The notes under the pieces were generated by a model that did not search any database, was not told where the DNA came from, and was given only the letters and a program-made list of their open reading frames with translations. Both the position numbers and the translations under genes were made by a program. From Caulobacteraceae bacterium (GTDB lineage: Bacteria > Pseudomonadota > Alphaproteobacteria > Caulobacterales > Caulobacteraceae), in NCBI GenBank assembly GCA_031291645.1, contig JARLIQ010000073.1, positions 1 to 40,181 on the forward strand: a stretch of DNA of 40,181 bases. Reading direction: 5' to 3'. Positions 6,864 through 18,002 of this stretch are shown one piece after another (the first letter of the stretch is position 1; every line of letters starts with the position of its first letter).

Positions 6864-9800
6864 GCGAGGTCTCCGGTTGCGGGGGTGGGGGCGTGTGCGG
6901 CCGCCGGCCTGGCGCCGGGCCGCGGGCGGCTGAGCCGCTGCCGCAGCCGGTCCATGGCCAGGTAGACGACCGGCGTGGTGAACAGGGTGAGGAGCTGGGA
7001 GACCATCAGGCCGCCGACGATGGCGTAGCCCAGCGGCTGGCGGATCTCCGCGCCGGCGCCGCTCCCGAGCATCAGCGGCACGCCGCCCAGCACCGCGCAC
7101 AAAGTGGTCATCAGGATCGGCCGGAAGCGGGTGACGCAGGCGTCGTGGACCGCCTGCTCGGGGGCCAGGCCCTCGCGCTGCCGGGTGATGGCGAAATCGA
7201 CCATCATGATCCCGTTCTTGTTGACGATGCCGATCAGCAGCACGATGCCGATCAGTCCGATCACGTCCAGCGGCATGCCCACCGCCTCCAGGGTCAAGAG
7301 CGCGCCCAGTCCGGCCGAGGGAAAGGTCGACAGGATGGTGATCGGATGGATCCAGCTCTCGTACAGCACGCCGAGGATCAGATAGACCGCGACCAGGGCG
7401 GCCAGGATCAGCACCAGCTGGCCCGAAAGGGCGGTCTGGAACGCCTGGGCGGCGCCCTGGAACGAGGTCTGCACCGTCAGCGGCATGTGCAGCTGGGACT
7501 GGACCTTGTGGATGGCGTCGACGGCGGCGCCGATCGAGACGTGCGGGGCGAGGTCGAAGGAGACCGTCACCGAGGGGAATCCGGCCTGGTGGTTGACCAC
7601 CAGCGGCGCGGACTGGTCGGTGACGCTGGCCACCGACGAGAGCGGCGTCAGGGTCCCGGCGGCGGTCTTCAGATAGACCTTGTCCAGGGCCTGGGGATCG
7701 GCGCGGAAGGCCGGCGCGACCTCGAGGATCACCTCGTACTGGTTGAGGCTGGTGAACACCTTGGCCGCCGGGCGCTCGCCGAACGCGTCATAGAGGGCGT
7801 TGTCGACGTCCTGGGGCGCGACGCCGAGACGTGAGGCCAGGTCGCGGTTGATCTGGATGTCCAGCTGCGGCGCGCCCTGGCTCTGGTCGCTGGCGACGTC
7901 GGTCAGGCCGGGGATCTGCTTCAGGCCGGCGACCACCCGCCCGGCCCACAGGTTGAGCTCGGCCGGGTTCGCGTCGACGAGGGTGTACTGGTACTGGCTC
8001 TTCGACACCCGCGCGCCGATGGTGATGTCCTGGGCCGCCTGCAGATGGAGGCGGATGCCGGCCACGCCACGCACCGCGCCGTCCAGCCGCGCGATCACCG
8101 CCTGGGCGCCGCCGTTGGGGCCGCGGTGGCCCTCGGGCTTCAGGGCGATGAACATCCGGCCCTGGTTCGGCGCCGGGCTGCTCGGGCCCGGGCCGATGTA
8201 GCTGGCCACCGAGGCGACGGCCGGGTCGCGCAGGATGATGTCGGTCAGCTCGGTCTGGCGCTCGGCCAGCCCGTCGGTGGAGATGTCCTGGGCCGACTCG
8301 GTGATGCCGGCGATCAGGCCGGTGTCCTGCTCGGGGAAGAAGCCCTTGGGGATGACCGCGTACAGCACCCCGGTCAGGGCGATGGCGGCGATCATCACGC
8401 CCAGGGTCACGCCCTGGTGGCGCAGCACCAGGCGCAGCGCGCGGTCGTAGCGGTCGGTGATCGCCTGGAAGCCGCGCTCCAGCGTCCTGTACGCCCGGCC
8501 ATGCGACGCGCCGGCGTGCGGCTTCAGCAGCTTGGCGCACAGGGTCGGGGTCAGGCTGATGGAGATCAGCGCCGACAGCACGATGGCGATGACCACGGTC
8601 ACCGCGAATTCCTGGAACATCCGCCCGACCACGCCGTGCATCATCAAGAGCGGGATGAACACCGCGATCAGGGCGATGGAGATGGAGATGATGGTGAAGC
8701 CGATCTCGCCGGCGCCCTTCAGCGCCGCCTGCATCGGGCTGAGGCCCTCCTCCAGGTGGCGGACGATGTTCTCGATCATCACCACCGCGTCGTCGACCAC
8801 GAAGCCGACCGCGATCGACAGCGCCATCAGCGACAGGTTGTCGAGGCTGAAGCTGCACAGCCGCATGACCGCGAAGGCGCCGATGATCGACAGCGGCACG
8901 GCCAGGCCGGGGATGATGGTGGCGCGGACCTCGCGCAGGAACAGGAAGATGGTTCCGACCACCAGCAGCACGGTCAGCATCAGGGTGAACTCGACGTCGC
9001 GGACCGAGGCGCGGATGGTGGTGGTGCGGTCGGAGACCACCGCTACCTTGACCGACGGCGGCAGCGCCGCTTCCAGCGCCGGCAGCTCGGCCTTGATCCG
9101 ATCGACGGTCTGGATGACGTTCGCGCCCGGCGCCGGCAGGATGTTGAGGATGATGGCGCGGCGGTGGTTGAACCAGCCGGCCAGCTGGGTGTCGGCCGGG
9201 CCGATGGCGGCGGTTCCGACGTCGCTGATCCGCACCGGCGCGCCGTCGCGGTAGGCGATCACCAGGTTCTGATAATCCGGCTGGGCGGTGATCTGGTCGT
9301 TGGTGGCGAGGCCGTACATCTGCCGCTGGCCGCGCAGGGCGCCCTTGGCGGCGTCGACCGTGCCGCGTTGCAGGGCGGCGCGGACGTCCTCCAGGGTCAG
9401 GCCGTGGGCGGCGAGCCGGTCGGGGTCGATGTCGACGCGCATGGCCGGCTGCTGCTGGCCGCCGATGGTGACCAGGCCGACGCCGGGGACCTGGGACAGC
9501 CGCTGCAGCAGGATGCTCTCGGCATAGTCGTCGACCGTGGTCAGCGGCAGGTCGTCGGAGGTCAGGCCGAGGATCAGCACCGGGGTCTGGGCCGGATTGA
9601 CCGCCCGGAACACCGGCGGCGAGGTCAGGGTCGGCGGCAGGTCGCCGGCCGCGGCGTTGATCGCCGCCTGGACCTGCCCGGCGGCGTGGTCCAGCGACAT
9701 CGACGGATCGAACTGCAGGGCGATCTGGGAAAAGCTCAGGGCGCTGGACGAGGTCATCTGGTTCAGCCCGGCGATCTGGCCGAACTGGCGCTCCAGCGGG

Positions 9801-10045
9801 GTGGTGACGGCCGAGGCGTTGGTCGCCGCGTCGGCGCCCGGCAGCTGGGCGGTGACCTGCAGGGTCGGGGTGTTGACGTTGGGCAGGGCGCCGATCGGCA
9901 GCTGGGCATAGGCGATCAGGCCCAGGATCAGGACGCCGGCCATCAGCATCACCGTGGCGATCGGCCGGCGGATGAACAGGCCGGACAGGCCGCCGCTCGG
10001 CGTGGCGCCGTTGCGGGAGTCGGCGGTGTCGCTCTGGCCGGTCAT
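6860..10045 (-). CDS. RND multidrug efflux pump, inner-membrane permease (HAE1 family, MdtB/MuxB-like)
   Basis: Proton-driven inner-membrane transporter of 1061 residues, full length for AcrB/MdtB-type pumps. It starts with a soluble tail, then GLFIRRPIATVMLM (first membrane helix, about 20-45) and the first porter domain. A helix bundle with the proton-relay aspartates follows at 418-419 in VGFVVDDAVVMIENI; a second porter half and helix bundle follow to about 1040. The VVMIENIVRHLEEG form resembles the MdtB/MdtC/MuxB branch, although only one RND gene is present, so it would work as a homotrimer. ATG 10045 overlaps the stop of the membrane-fusion gene (ATGA), and its own stop overlaps the next start. 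Substrate cannot be read from sequence. Confidence 0.96.
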   Translation of the reverse strand: MTGQSDTADSRNGATPSGGLSGLFIRRPIATVMLMAGVLILGLIAYAQLPIGALPNVNTPTLQVTAQLPGADAATNASAVTTPLERQFGQIAGLNQMTSSSALSFSQIALQFDPSMSLDHAAGQVQAAINAAAGDLPPTLTSPPVFRAVNPAQTPVLILGLTSDDLPLTTVDDYAESILLQRLSQVPGVGLVTIGGQQQPAMRVDIDPDRLAAHGLTLEDVRAALQRGTVDAAKGALRGQRQMYGLATNDQITAQPDYQNLVIAYRDGAPVRISDVGTAAIGPADTQLAGWFNHRRAIILNILPAPGANVIQTVDRIKAELPALEAALPPSVKVAVVSDRTTTIRASVRDVEFTLMLTVLLVVGTIFLFLREVRATIIPGLAVPLSIIGAFAVMRLCSFSLDNLSLMALSIAVGFVVDDAVVMIENIVRHLEEGLSPMQAALKGAGEIGFTIISISIALIAVFIPLLMMHGVVGRMFQEFAVTVVIAIVLSALISISLTPTLCAKLLKPHAGASHGRAYRTLERGFQAITDRYDRALRLVLRHQGVTLGVMIAAIALTGVLYAVIPKGFFPEQDTGLIAGITESAQDISTDGLAERQTELTDIILRDPAVASVASYIGPGPSSPAPNQGRMFIALKPEGHRGPNGGAQAVIARLDGAVRGVAGIRLHLQAAQDITIGARVSKSQYQYTLVDANPAELNLWAGRVVAGLKQIPGLTDVASDQSQGAPQLDIQINRDLASRLGVAPQDVDNALYDAFGERPAAKVFTSLNQYEVILEVAPAFRADPQALDKVYLKTAAGTLTPLSSVASVTDQSAPLVVNHQAGFPSVTVSFDLAPHVSIGAAVDAIHKVQSQLHMPLTVQTSFQGAAQAFQTALSGQLVLILAALVAVYLILGVLYESWIHPITILSTFPSAGLGALLTLEAVGMPLDVIGLIGIVLLIGIVNKNGIMMVDFAITRQREGLAPEQAVHDACVTRFRPILMTTLCAVLGGVPLMLGSGAGAEIRQPLGYAIVGGLMVSQLLTLFTTPVVYLAMDRLRQRLSRPRPGARPAAAHAPTPATGDLA

Positions 10046-11208
10046 TGCAGGCTCCCCAGGGTTTCGGACGGCGCCGCCACGGGCGCCGGCTGCGGGCGCA
10101 GCCCGGCGACGACGCGGGCGCCGGGGGTGAGGGCGAACTGGCCGTCGACGACGACCGGCTGGCCGGCCTTCAGCCCGCCGGCGATCAGGGTCCGCCCGCC
10201 AAGGGTCCCGCTGGCCGAGACCGGCTGGGGATGGGCGGCGCCGGCGGTGTCGATGGTCCAGACATAGGTCCCCCTGTCGTTGCGCTGGATGGCGCTGGTC
10301 GGCAGGGTCAGGGCGTCGGCGGTGCGGCCCAGCACCAGATGGGCGCTGACGAACTCGCCGGGCCAGAGCTGGCGGGCGGCGTTGGGGAACACCGCCTTCA
10401 GGCTGACCGCGCCGGTGGTCTGATCGACCTGGTTGTCGATCATCAGCAGGCGCCCGGCGTCGATCCGCTCCCCAGATCCCTGGGCGTCGGCGTCAACCTC
10501 CAGCCCGGCGGGCCCGGCGGCGGCCATGGCGGCGCGCACCGCCGGCAGGTCGGCCTGGGGCAGGGTGAAGACCACGGCGATCGGCTGGATCTGGGCGATG
10601 GTGACCAGGCCTTGGGGGTCGGTCGGGCCGACCAGGTCGCCGACGTCCTTCAGGCGAAGACCGGTGACCCCCGCGGCCGGGGCGCGGACGGTGGCGTAGG
10701 CCAGCTCCAGCCGGTCGCGCTGGACCACCGCGGCGTCGGCGGCGACGCTGGCGCGCAGCTGGGCGGCCTGGGTGCGCTGGGCGTCGAGCTGCTCGGCCGA
10801 GACCACGCCGTTCGGGGCCAGCGGCGTATCCCGCGCCACCAGCCGCTCGGCGTTGGCCAGGCTGGCCTGGTCGCGGGCGGCGTTGGCCAGGTCCTGGGCC
10901 AGGGCGGCCTCAAGCGGGCGCGGGTCGATCTGGGCGATCGGCTGGCCGGCGGCGACGCTCTGGCCCTCGGTGAACAGGACCTCGAGGATCGGACCCTGGG
11001 TCTGGGCCCGCACCGTGGCCAGGTTATAGGCCTGGACCGCGCCAAGGCCGACCCGCTCGTCGGCGACCGGACCCTGGGCGACGTCGGCGATCGCCACCGG
11101 CGTCGGCTTGGCCCCGGTCTGCGCCGGGTGGGTGCAGGCGGCCAGCGACAGCGCCGCAGCGGCGGCGGCCAGGGCCGGGGGAATCGATGTCTGGGATGTC
11201 CTGTCCAT
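10042..11208 (-). CDS. RND efflux periplasmic adaptor (membrane-fusion lipoprotein)
   Basis: Periplasmic adaptor that links the RND pump to the outer-membrane channel. The 388-residue protein has a lipoprotein signal with Cys25 in LSLAACTHP and the lipoyl/hairpin region (GPILEVLFTEGQSVAAGQPIAQIDPRP, in part). A coiled-coil hairpin with ARDQASLANAERL follows, then a beta-barrel and membrane-proximal domain ending near 365. Start ATG 11208 gives a clean signal peptide. It is first in the operon; the 101-base space before it, up to the YdeP-like gene on the same strand, holds a candidate LysR operator (11284-11300). Similar to MdtA/MexA adaptors. Confidence 0.94.
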   Translation of the reverse strand: MDRTSQTSIPPALAAAAAALSLAACTHPAQTGAKPTPVAIADVAQGPVADERVGLGAVQAYNLATVRAQTQGPILEVLFTEGQSVAAGQPIAQIDPRPLEAALAQDLANAARDQASLANAERLVARDTPLAPNGVVSAEQLDAQRTQAAQLRASVAADAAVVQRDRLELAYATVRAPAAGVTGLRLKDVGDLVGPTDPQGLVTIAQIQPIAVVFTLPQADLPAVRAAMAAAGPAGLEVDADAQGSGERIDAGRLLMIDNQVDQTTGAVSLKAVFPNAARQLWPGEFVSAHLVLGRTADALTLPTSAIQRNDRGTYVWTIDTAGAAHPQPVSASGTLGGRTLIAGGLKAGQPVVVDGQFALTPGARVVAGLRPQPAPVAAPSETLGSLQ

Positions 11209-11283
11209 GGCAAGGCCCTCGCTGGATGTCGCGAGGATGCGGGACAGGCGCTCTATTCATCAAATGATTGGTTGGAATTCGTA

Positions 11284-11300
11284 CATTCGTTCGGTGAATG
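11284..11300. promoter_or_regulatory. Candidate LysR-type operator CATTC-N7-GAATG
   Basis: An exact inverted repeat, CATTC GTTCGGT GAATG, lies 76-92 bases upstream of the adaptor start. Its size and its ATTC-N7-GAAT core fit the ATNTC-type and T-N11-A sites bound by NodD-like LysR regulators. A second, weaker repeat pattern (GAAT-N6-ATTC, about 11273-11287) overlaps it. The LysR gene at the end of the operon is the obvious candidate binder; this is inference. Confidence 0.4.
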
Positions 11301-11309
11301 TCGTTCGCG

Positions 11310-13604
<2,295 letters not shown>

Positions 13605-13885
13605 CTTCGAAACCTTTCGGTCGCGGACGCAAGTACTGGATAGATGGGTTCGAGGTGGGCGGGACCGCAAGTCCCCGATGCGCGGCTGTTGCCGCGGCGC
13701 CACGCCGTCCGGGCAAGCCGGGCGATGCGATTGTCCGAGGGCCGGGCGCCGCACATATGGCGGCGACGAACGGTCGCGGTCGATCCACGAAACCGCCGCC
13801 GGCCACGCCCGTTTGCATTCGGCCCTTCGACGACCGGCGAGACCCGGCGGCGATCGGCCCGAACGCCCGCCAGGAAGGTTGCCTC

Positions 13886-15190
13886 ATGCCCACGCTTCGT
13901 CACGCTCTGCCCGCGCTCGCCCTCTCGTCCAGCCTGCTGGCCCTCGCCGGCCCGGCCGCGGCGGCGGGCTTCTATCTGCAGGAACAGTCGGTCAAGGGAC
14001 TCGGCCGCGCCTATTCCGGCGAGGCCGCCGACACCGGACCGGAGTCGCTGTGGTGGAACCCGGCCTCGATCGCCGGCGTCGACGGCGTCCAGGCCTACGC
14101 CGGGGCCAATCTGATCCTCAGCCAGTCCGAACTGGACGACCACGGCTCGACCATCCAGCGCCCCGGCCAGCCGACGCCGGGTCCGATCGGCGGCGCGTCC
14201 ACCGCTCACAATCCGCTGAAGGTCGGGGTCGTGCCCAACCTCGACGCGGCCTGGCGGGTCAGCGACCATGTGGCGCTCGGCCTGGCGGTCAGCGCGCCGT
14301 TCGACTTCATCACCAAGTACAGCCCCGACAGTTTCGCCCGCTACCAGGCCCTGACCTCGCGGCTGCTCGATCTCGACGTCCAGCCGACGGTGGCGGTGCG
14401 GGTCAACCGGTTCATCGACCTCGGCGTCGGCCTCGACGCCCAGTACGCCAAGTCGAGCCTGAGCTCTGCCCTGCCCAACCTGTCCTCGGCCCTGCCCGAC
14501 GGCAGCAACACCCTGAACGGCGACGGCTGGAACTATGGCTGGACCGCCGGCGTACAGCTGCACCCGAGCGACCGCTTCAGCCTGGGCGCCAGCTACCGCT
14601 CGCAGATCGACCACACCCTCAGCGGCACGGCCAGCATCCAGGGCCTTCTGGGTCCGCTGGCGCCGGAGAACGGCGTGCTGCCGGCCTCGGCCAAGTTCTC
14701 GACGCCGTGGATCGTGGTGGTCGGCGGGCGCTACATCCTGAACGACCACTGGGCCCTGAACGCCCAGATCCAGCGGGTCGGCTGGAGCGTGTTCAACTCC
14801 ATCCGGGTGCAGGACGCGGCCGGGCTGACCGCGATCCCGCAGGGCTATCGCGACACCACCACCGAGGCGATCGGCGTCGACTACACGGTCAATCGCCAGT
14901 GGACGCTGCGCTCGGGCGTCGCCTACGACCCGACGCCCACCCCGGACATCGGCCGCTCGGCCCGGGTGCCGGACGGCAACCGGCTGCTGTTCACCGTCGG
15001 CGGCAGCTATCGCCCGACCTCGCGGATCGAGCTGGAGGGCGCGCTGGCCTATGTCCACCTGCAGCGCTCGCCGGTGGTTGGTCCCGCGACCGCCTACGCC
15101 GGCACCCCGGTGGTCACCCCGATCCTCTACGACGCCTCGGCCGGCGGCGATGCGGTGATCATCTCCGAAGGGGTGAAGTTCCGGTTCTGA
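13886..15190 (+). CDS. OmpP1/FadL-family outer-membrane transporter
   Basis: Outer-membrane beta-barrel that takes up long-chain fatty acids or other hydrophobic compounds. The 434-residue protein has a signal peptide (about 1-27, ending GPAAAA). The N-terminal hatch typical of FadL follows (GFYLQEQSVKGLGRAYSGEAA, in family order, then SLWWNPASIAGV with the Asn-Pro-Ala motif). A barrel follows, ending in Phe (SEGVKFRF), the outer-membrane assembly signal. ATG 13886 is chosen because AGGAAGG (13872-13878) precedes it by about seven bases and it starts the signal peptide; the open frame extends upstream to 13655 without such features. It is divergent from the YdeP-like oxidoreductase with 281 bases between. 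Substrate unknown. Confidence 0.93.
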   Translation: MPTLRHALPALALSSSLLALAGPAAAAGFYLQEQSVKGLGRAYSGEAADTGPESLWWNPASIAGVDGVQAYAGANLILSQSELDDHGSTIQRPGQPTPGPIGGASTAHNPLKVGVVPNLDAAWRVSDHVALGLAVSAPFDFITKYSPDSFARYQALTSRLLDLDVQPTVAVRVNRFIDLGVGLDAQYAKSSLSSALPNLSSALPDGSNTLNGDGWNYGWTAGVQLHPSDRFSLGASYRSQIDHTLSGTASIQGLLGPLAPENGVLPASAKFSTPWIVVVGGRYILNDHWALNAQIQRVGWSVFNSIRVQDAAGLTAIPQGYRDTTTEAIGVDYTVNRQWTLRSGVAYDPTPTPDIGRSARVPDGNRLLFTVGGSYRPTSRIELEGALAYVHLQRSPVVGPATAYAGTPVVTPILYDASAGGDAVIISEGVKFRF

Positions 15191-15273
15191 GACTGATGTT
15201 CCCGTCATCGCCGAACTCGCCCTCCCCTCGATGGCAGCGGTATCGCATTTGAAGTCCGGCAGGCCCTTCAAAG

Positions 15274-15420
15274 CCCCTCCCCCTTGCGGGGAGGGGTTGG
15301 GGTGGGGGTGTCGGCAGGACGTTCGTTGTTGATCGTCTTGAGGTTCAGCGGGCGGGCGCCAGGACGGCGAGCTCGGCGCTGACACCCCCACCCCCTGCCC
15401 CCTCCCCGCAAGGGGGAGCG
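15274..15420. repeat. Inverted-repeat element, copy 1 (CCCCTCCCCCTTGCGGGG ends)
   Basis: About 147 bases bounded by arms that are near reverse complements. The left arm is CCCCTCCCCCTTGCGGGGAG, then GGGTTGGGGTGGGGGTGTC. The right arm starts GACACCCCCACCCCC and ends CCCCGCAAGGGGGAG. The interior next to the right arm (CGCCAGGACGGCGAGCTC) matches the interior of copy 2 at 25698-25857 on the other strand. Copies lie only between genes. It looks like a MITE or REP-type element; it carries no coding capacity and fills most of the gap after the FadL gene. Confidence 0.8.
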
Positions 15421-15463
15421 GATCATAGCCCTGCCCTCGATGGGGGAGGGTTCGTGAGCGCGG

Positions 15464-15928
15464 CTACAGCCCCAGCTCGGTCAGCCCGGGGTGGTCGTCG
15501 GGGCGGCGGCCCTGGGGCCAGTGGAACTTGCGATCGGCCTCGGTGATGCGCGCGTCGTTGATCGAGGCGATCCGCCGCCGCATCAGGCCGTCGGCGTCGA
15601 ACTCCCAGTTCTCGTTGCCATAGGCGCGGTACCAGGCGCCGCTGTCGTCGCGCCATTCGTAGGCGAAGCGCACGGCGATGCGGTTGTCCCGGAAGGCCCA
15701 GAGCTCCTTGATCAGCCGGTAGTCCAGCTCGCGGTCCCACTTGCGGGCCAGGAAGGCGACGATCTGCTCGCGGCCGGTGATGAACTCGGCCCGGTTGCGC
15801 CAATGGCTGTCCGGCGTATAGGCCAGCGACACCTTTTCCGGGTCGCGGCTGTTCCAGGCGTCCTCGGCCAGGCGCACCTTCTGGATGGCGCCGGCCTCGT
15901 CGAACGGCGGCAGCGGGGGTTTGGACAT
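15464..15928 (-). CDS. DUF1348 (NTF2-like fold) protein
   Basis: A 154-residue soluble protein of the SnoaL/NTF2-like superfamily, DUF1348 type. Conserved stretches are [54 protein letters not shown] and the end [16 protein letters not shown]. Function of the family is unknown; the fold usually makes a cone-shaped ligand pocket. On the minus strand GGAGG lies five bases before ATG 15928, favouring this start over ATG 15940. It is followed by the repeat element at 15274-15420. The neighbouring LysR gene is on the same strand, 81 bases upstream, and may be co-transcribed. Confidence 0.88.
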   Translation of the reverse strand: MSKPPLPPFDEAGAIQKVRLAEDAWNSRDPEKVSLAYTPDSHWRNRAEFITGREQIVAFLARKWDRELDYRLIKELWAFRDNRIAVRFAYEWRDDSGAWYRAYGNENWEFDADGLMRRRIASINDARITEADRKFHWPQGRRPDDHPGLTELGL

Positions 15929-16009
15929 GGGAGCCTCCATCGCGGGTCCGCCTGGATATCGGGAGCCGCGGCCGATTTGCCATCGTCCGCAACGCACGAA
16001 AATTTCGCA

Positions 16010-16915
16010 TCAGCCCGGCCGCAGGGTCTCCAGGCAGACCTCGACGAAGGCGCGCACCTTTGCCGGCGGATGGCGGCGCGAGGGATAGAGGGCGTAGAGC
16101 GGAAACCGCTCGTCCGGCCAGTCGGGGAACAGCTCGACCAGGTCGCCGCGGGCCAGTTCCGCCTGGGCGCTCAGGGCCATCACCTGGGCCACGCCGGCCC
16201 CGCCGACGCAGGCGCCGATCAGCGCCCCCACGTCCGAAACCATCAGCCGGCCGTGGCTGCGCACCGCCAGCGCCTCGCCGGAACGCAGGAACACCCACTC
16301 GAACGGCCGGCCGGTCTGCGGATCGCGGAACTGGATGCAGTCGTGGTGCTCAAGCTCGCCCGGATGGGCCGGCCGACCGCGGCGGGCCAGATAGGCCGGC
16401 GCGGCGACGGTGAGGATCCGGGTCTCGGTCAGCTTGCGGGCGATCAGGCCGGCGGCGGCCGGCTCGCCAAAGCGCACCGCCAGGTCGAAGCCGTCGGCGG
16501 CCAGGTCGCCCACCGTCTCGCGGGTGACCAGATCCAGCGTCAGCTCCGGATGGCGCGCCAGCAGTCCGGCCATCCGCGGCGCCAGGAAGTTGCGGGAGAC
16601 GTAGGGATCGAGGCTGACCCTGAGCCGCCCGCGCACCGCGCCGGCCGCGCCGGCCGCCTGGATCGCCGCCTCCTCGATCCCGGCCAGGAGCGGCGCGACC
16701 TCTTCGTAGAACCGCCGCCCTTCGTCGGTCAGGGCCAGCGAGCGGGTGGTGCGCTCGACCAGGCGCGCCCCGACCCGCGCCTCCAGCCGGGCGACGGCGC
16801 GGCTGACCCCGGAAGCCGAAAGGCCCAGCGCCTCGGCCGCGCGCACGAAGCTGCCGGCCTCGATCACCGCGGCGAGCACGCCGACCCCGGACAACAGCCG
16901 CCCGTCGAAGGCCAT
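16010..16915 (-). CDS. LysR-family transcriptional regulator (divergent partner of NmrA-like reductase)
   Basis: A 301-residue regulator with the winged helix at about 1-62 (GVGVLAAVIEAGSFVRAAEAL, then SASGVSRAVARLEARVGARL) and a substrate-binding domain to about 295 containing GRLRVSLDPYVSRNFLAP. It is of the AaeR/YhjC-like group that often controls a neighbouring oxidoreductase. ATG 16915 is preferred to ATG 16921 because CAGGA lies six bases before it. It is divergent from the NmrA-like gene with a 118-base control region that contains a palindrome over its own likely -10 box, consistent with autorepression and control of the partner (inference). Ligand unknown. Confidence 0.92.
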   Translation of the reverse strand: MAFDGRLLSGVGVLAAVIEAGSFVRAAEALGLSASGVSRAVARLEARVGARLVERTTRSLALTDEGRRFYEEVAPLLAGIEEAAIQAAGAAGAVRGRLRVSLDPYVSRNFLAPRMAGLLARHPELTLDLVTRETVGDLAADGFDLAVRFGEPAAAGLIARKLTETRILTVAAPAYLARRGRPAHPGELEHHDCIQFRDPQTGRPFEWVFLRSGEALAVRSHGRLMVSDVGALIGACVGGAGVAQVMALSAQAELARGDLVELFPDWPDERFPLYALYPSRRHPPAKVRAFVEVCLETLRPG

Positions 16916-16940
16916 GACCATTCCTGATTTTCGGGCATCA

Positions 16941-16969
16941 ATGTTGTGACACAAGCGCACTGAAGTCAA
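16941..16969 (-). promoter_or_regulatory. LysR promoter with overlapping TTGTG-A-CACAA operator
   Basis: On the minus strand TTGACT (16969-16964) and CAACAT (16946-16941) are 17 bases apart, a reasonable vegetative promoter for the LysR gene. The palindrome TTGTGACACAA (16944-16954) covers the spacer end and the -10 box, and within it a T-N11-A pattern (16942-16954) is present. This fits an autoregulatory LysR site. Seen: sequence and spacing. Inferred: binding. Confidence 0.45.
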
Positions 16970-17033
16970 AGCCGGTCCGGCGGCATAGTCCTCCCCGCGG
17001 TCGATCGGGCCGCGCACCCATGGAGTGACCGCC

Positions 17034-17894
17034 ATGTACGCCATCACCGGAATCAGCGGCCAAGTCGGCGGCGCCGTCGCGCGGGCCCTGCTGGCGGACG
17101 GCCAGTCCGTCCGCGCCGTGGTCCGCGACGCCGACAAGGGCCGGGCCTGGGCCGAGCGCGGCTGCGAGGTGGCGCTGGCCACCATCACCGACGCCGAGGC
17201 GATGGCCGCGGCCTTCGCCGGGACCGAGGGGGTGTTCCTGATGACCCCGCCCAATTTCGACCCCGAGCCCGGCTTTCCCGAGATCCACGCGATGCGCGAC
17301 GCGGCCCTGGCCGCGATCGAGGCGGCGCGGCCGGGCAAGGTGGTGTTCCTCTCCACCGTCGGCGCCCAGGCTAGCGAGTTCAACCTCCTGACCAACGCCT
17401 CGATCATGGAGGCCGGCCTGCGCGCCGCCAGCGCGCCGATGGCCCTGCTGCGGCCGGGCTGGTTCATGGAGAACGCGGTCTGGGACCTTCCCGCCGCGCG
17501 CGCCGGGGCGATCGTCAGCTTCCTGCAGCCGGCCGACCACGCGGTCCCGATGATCGCCACCGCCGACATCGGCGCGGTCGCCGCCGCGCTGCTGGGCGAG
17601 ACCTGGACCGGGGTCCGGGTGGTCGAGCTGGAGGCCGCGACCCGCTGCTCGGCCAACGATATCGCCGCCGGCTTCGCCCGGGCGCTCGGCCATCCGGTCG
17701 GCGTCGAGCTGCCGCCGCGCGACGGCTGGGAGGCGCTGTTCCGCGCCCAGGGCGCGAACCATCCCCTGCCGCGCATGCGCATGCTGGACGGCTTCAACCA
17801 GGGCTGGATCGACTTCGAGGGCGGCGACGCGGAAAAGCGCGTCGGGACCACGCCGCTGGACGCGGTGCTGGCCCAGCTGGTCGCCCGCGGCTGA
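17034..17894 (+). CDS. NAD(P)-binding NmrA-like / SDR-type protein
   Basis: A 286-residue protein with an N-terminal Rossmann fold: MYAITGISGQVGGAVARAL has the G-x-x-G-x-x-G nucleotide loop at residues 6-12. The middle has VVFLSTVGAQASEFNLL and LRPGWFMEN, and there is no complete Tyr-x-x-x-Lys pair. This is the atypical SDR group that includes NmrA and quinone reductase QorB (YtfG). Likely a reductase or redox sensor acting on NADPH; substrate unknown. ATG 17034 lies eight bases after TGGAG; an in-frame GTG at 17025 is part of that ribosome site. Divergent from the LysR regulator, so probably its target. Confidence 0.88.
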   Translation: MYAITGISGQVGGAVARALLADGQSVRAVVRDADKGRAWAERGCEVALATITDAEAMAAAFAGTEGVFLMTPPNFDPEPGFPEIHAMRDAALAAIEAARPGKVVFLSTVGAQASEFNLLTNASIMEAGLRAASAPMALLRPGWFMENAVWDLPAARAGAIVSFLQPADHAVPMIATADIGAVAAALLGETWTGVRVVELEAATRCSANDIAAGFARALGHPVGVELPPRDGWEALFRAQGANHPLPRMRMLDGFNQGWIDFEGGDAEKRVGTTPLDAVLAQLVARG

Positions 17895-17941
17895 GCGCTT
17901 GTTGAGTGGATTGGGACTTGGCTGCATCGGCCATCCCTGAA

Positions 17942-17994
17942 CCCGCTCATCCCGGCATTCGCCGGGACGCGCGGCGGAAAGGATCGAGCTGAAT
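17942..17994. repeat. REP-like repeat, further copy of the 2962-3097 family
   Basis: The core CCCGGCATTCGCCGGGACG (17950-17968) matches the copy at 3049-3067. The following bases, GCGG..GAAAGG...GATCGA.CTGAA, also match those after 3067, so the repeated unit is about 50 bases. It lies between the convergent NmrA-like and uxaC genes. Confidence 0.75.
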
Positions 17995-18002
17995 CCGACC
18001 CG

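Noticed and set aside
6860-10045. Possible split or frameshift in the RND pump
   Set aside because: The frame is open over the full 1061 residues with both membrane halves and the Asp-Asp pair, so it is intact.
17025-17033. Upstream GTG (17025) as the NmrA-like gene start
   Set aside because: It overlaps the only plausible ribosome site; ATG 17034 starts directly at the nucleotide-binding strand.
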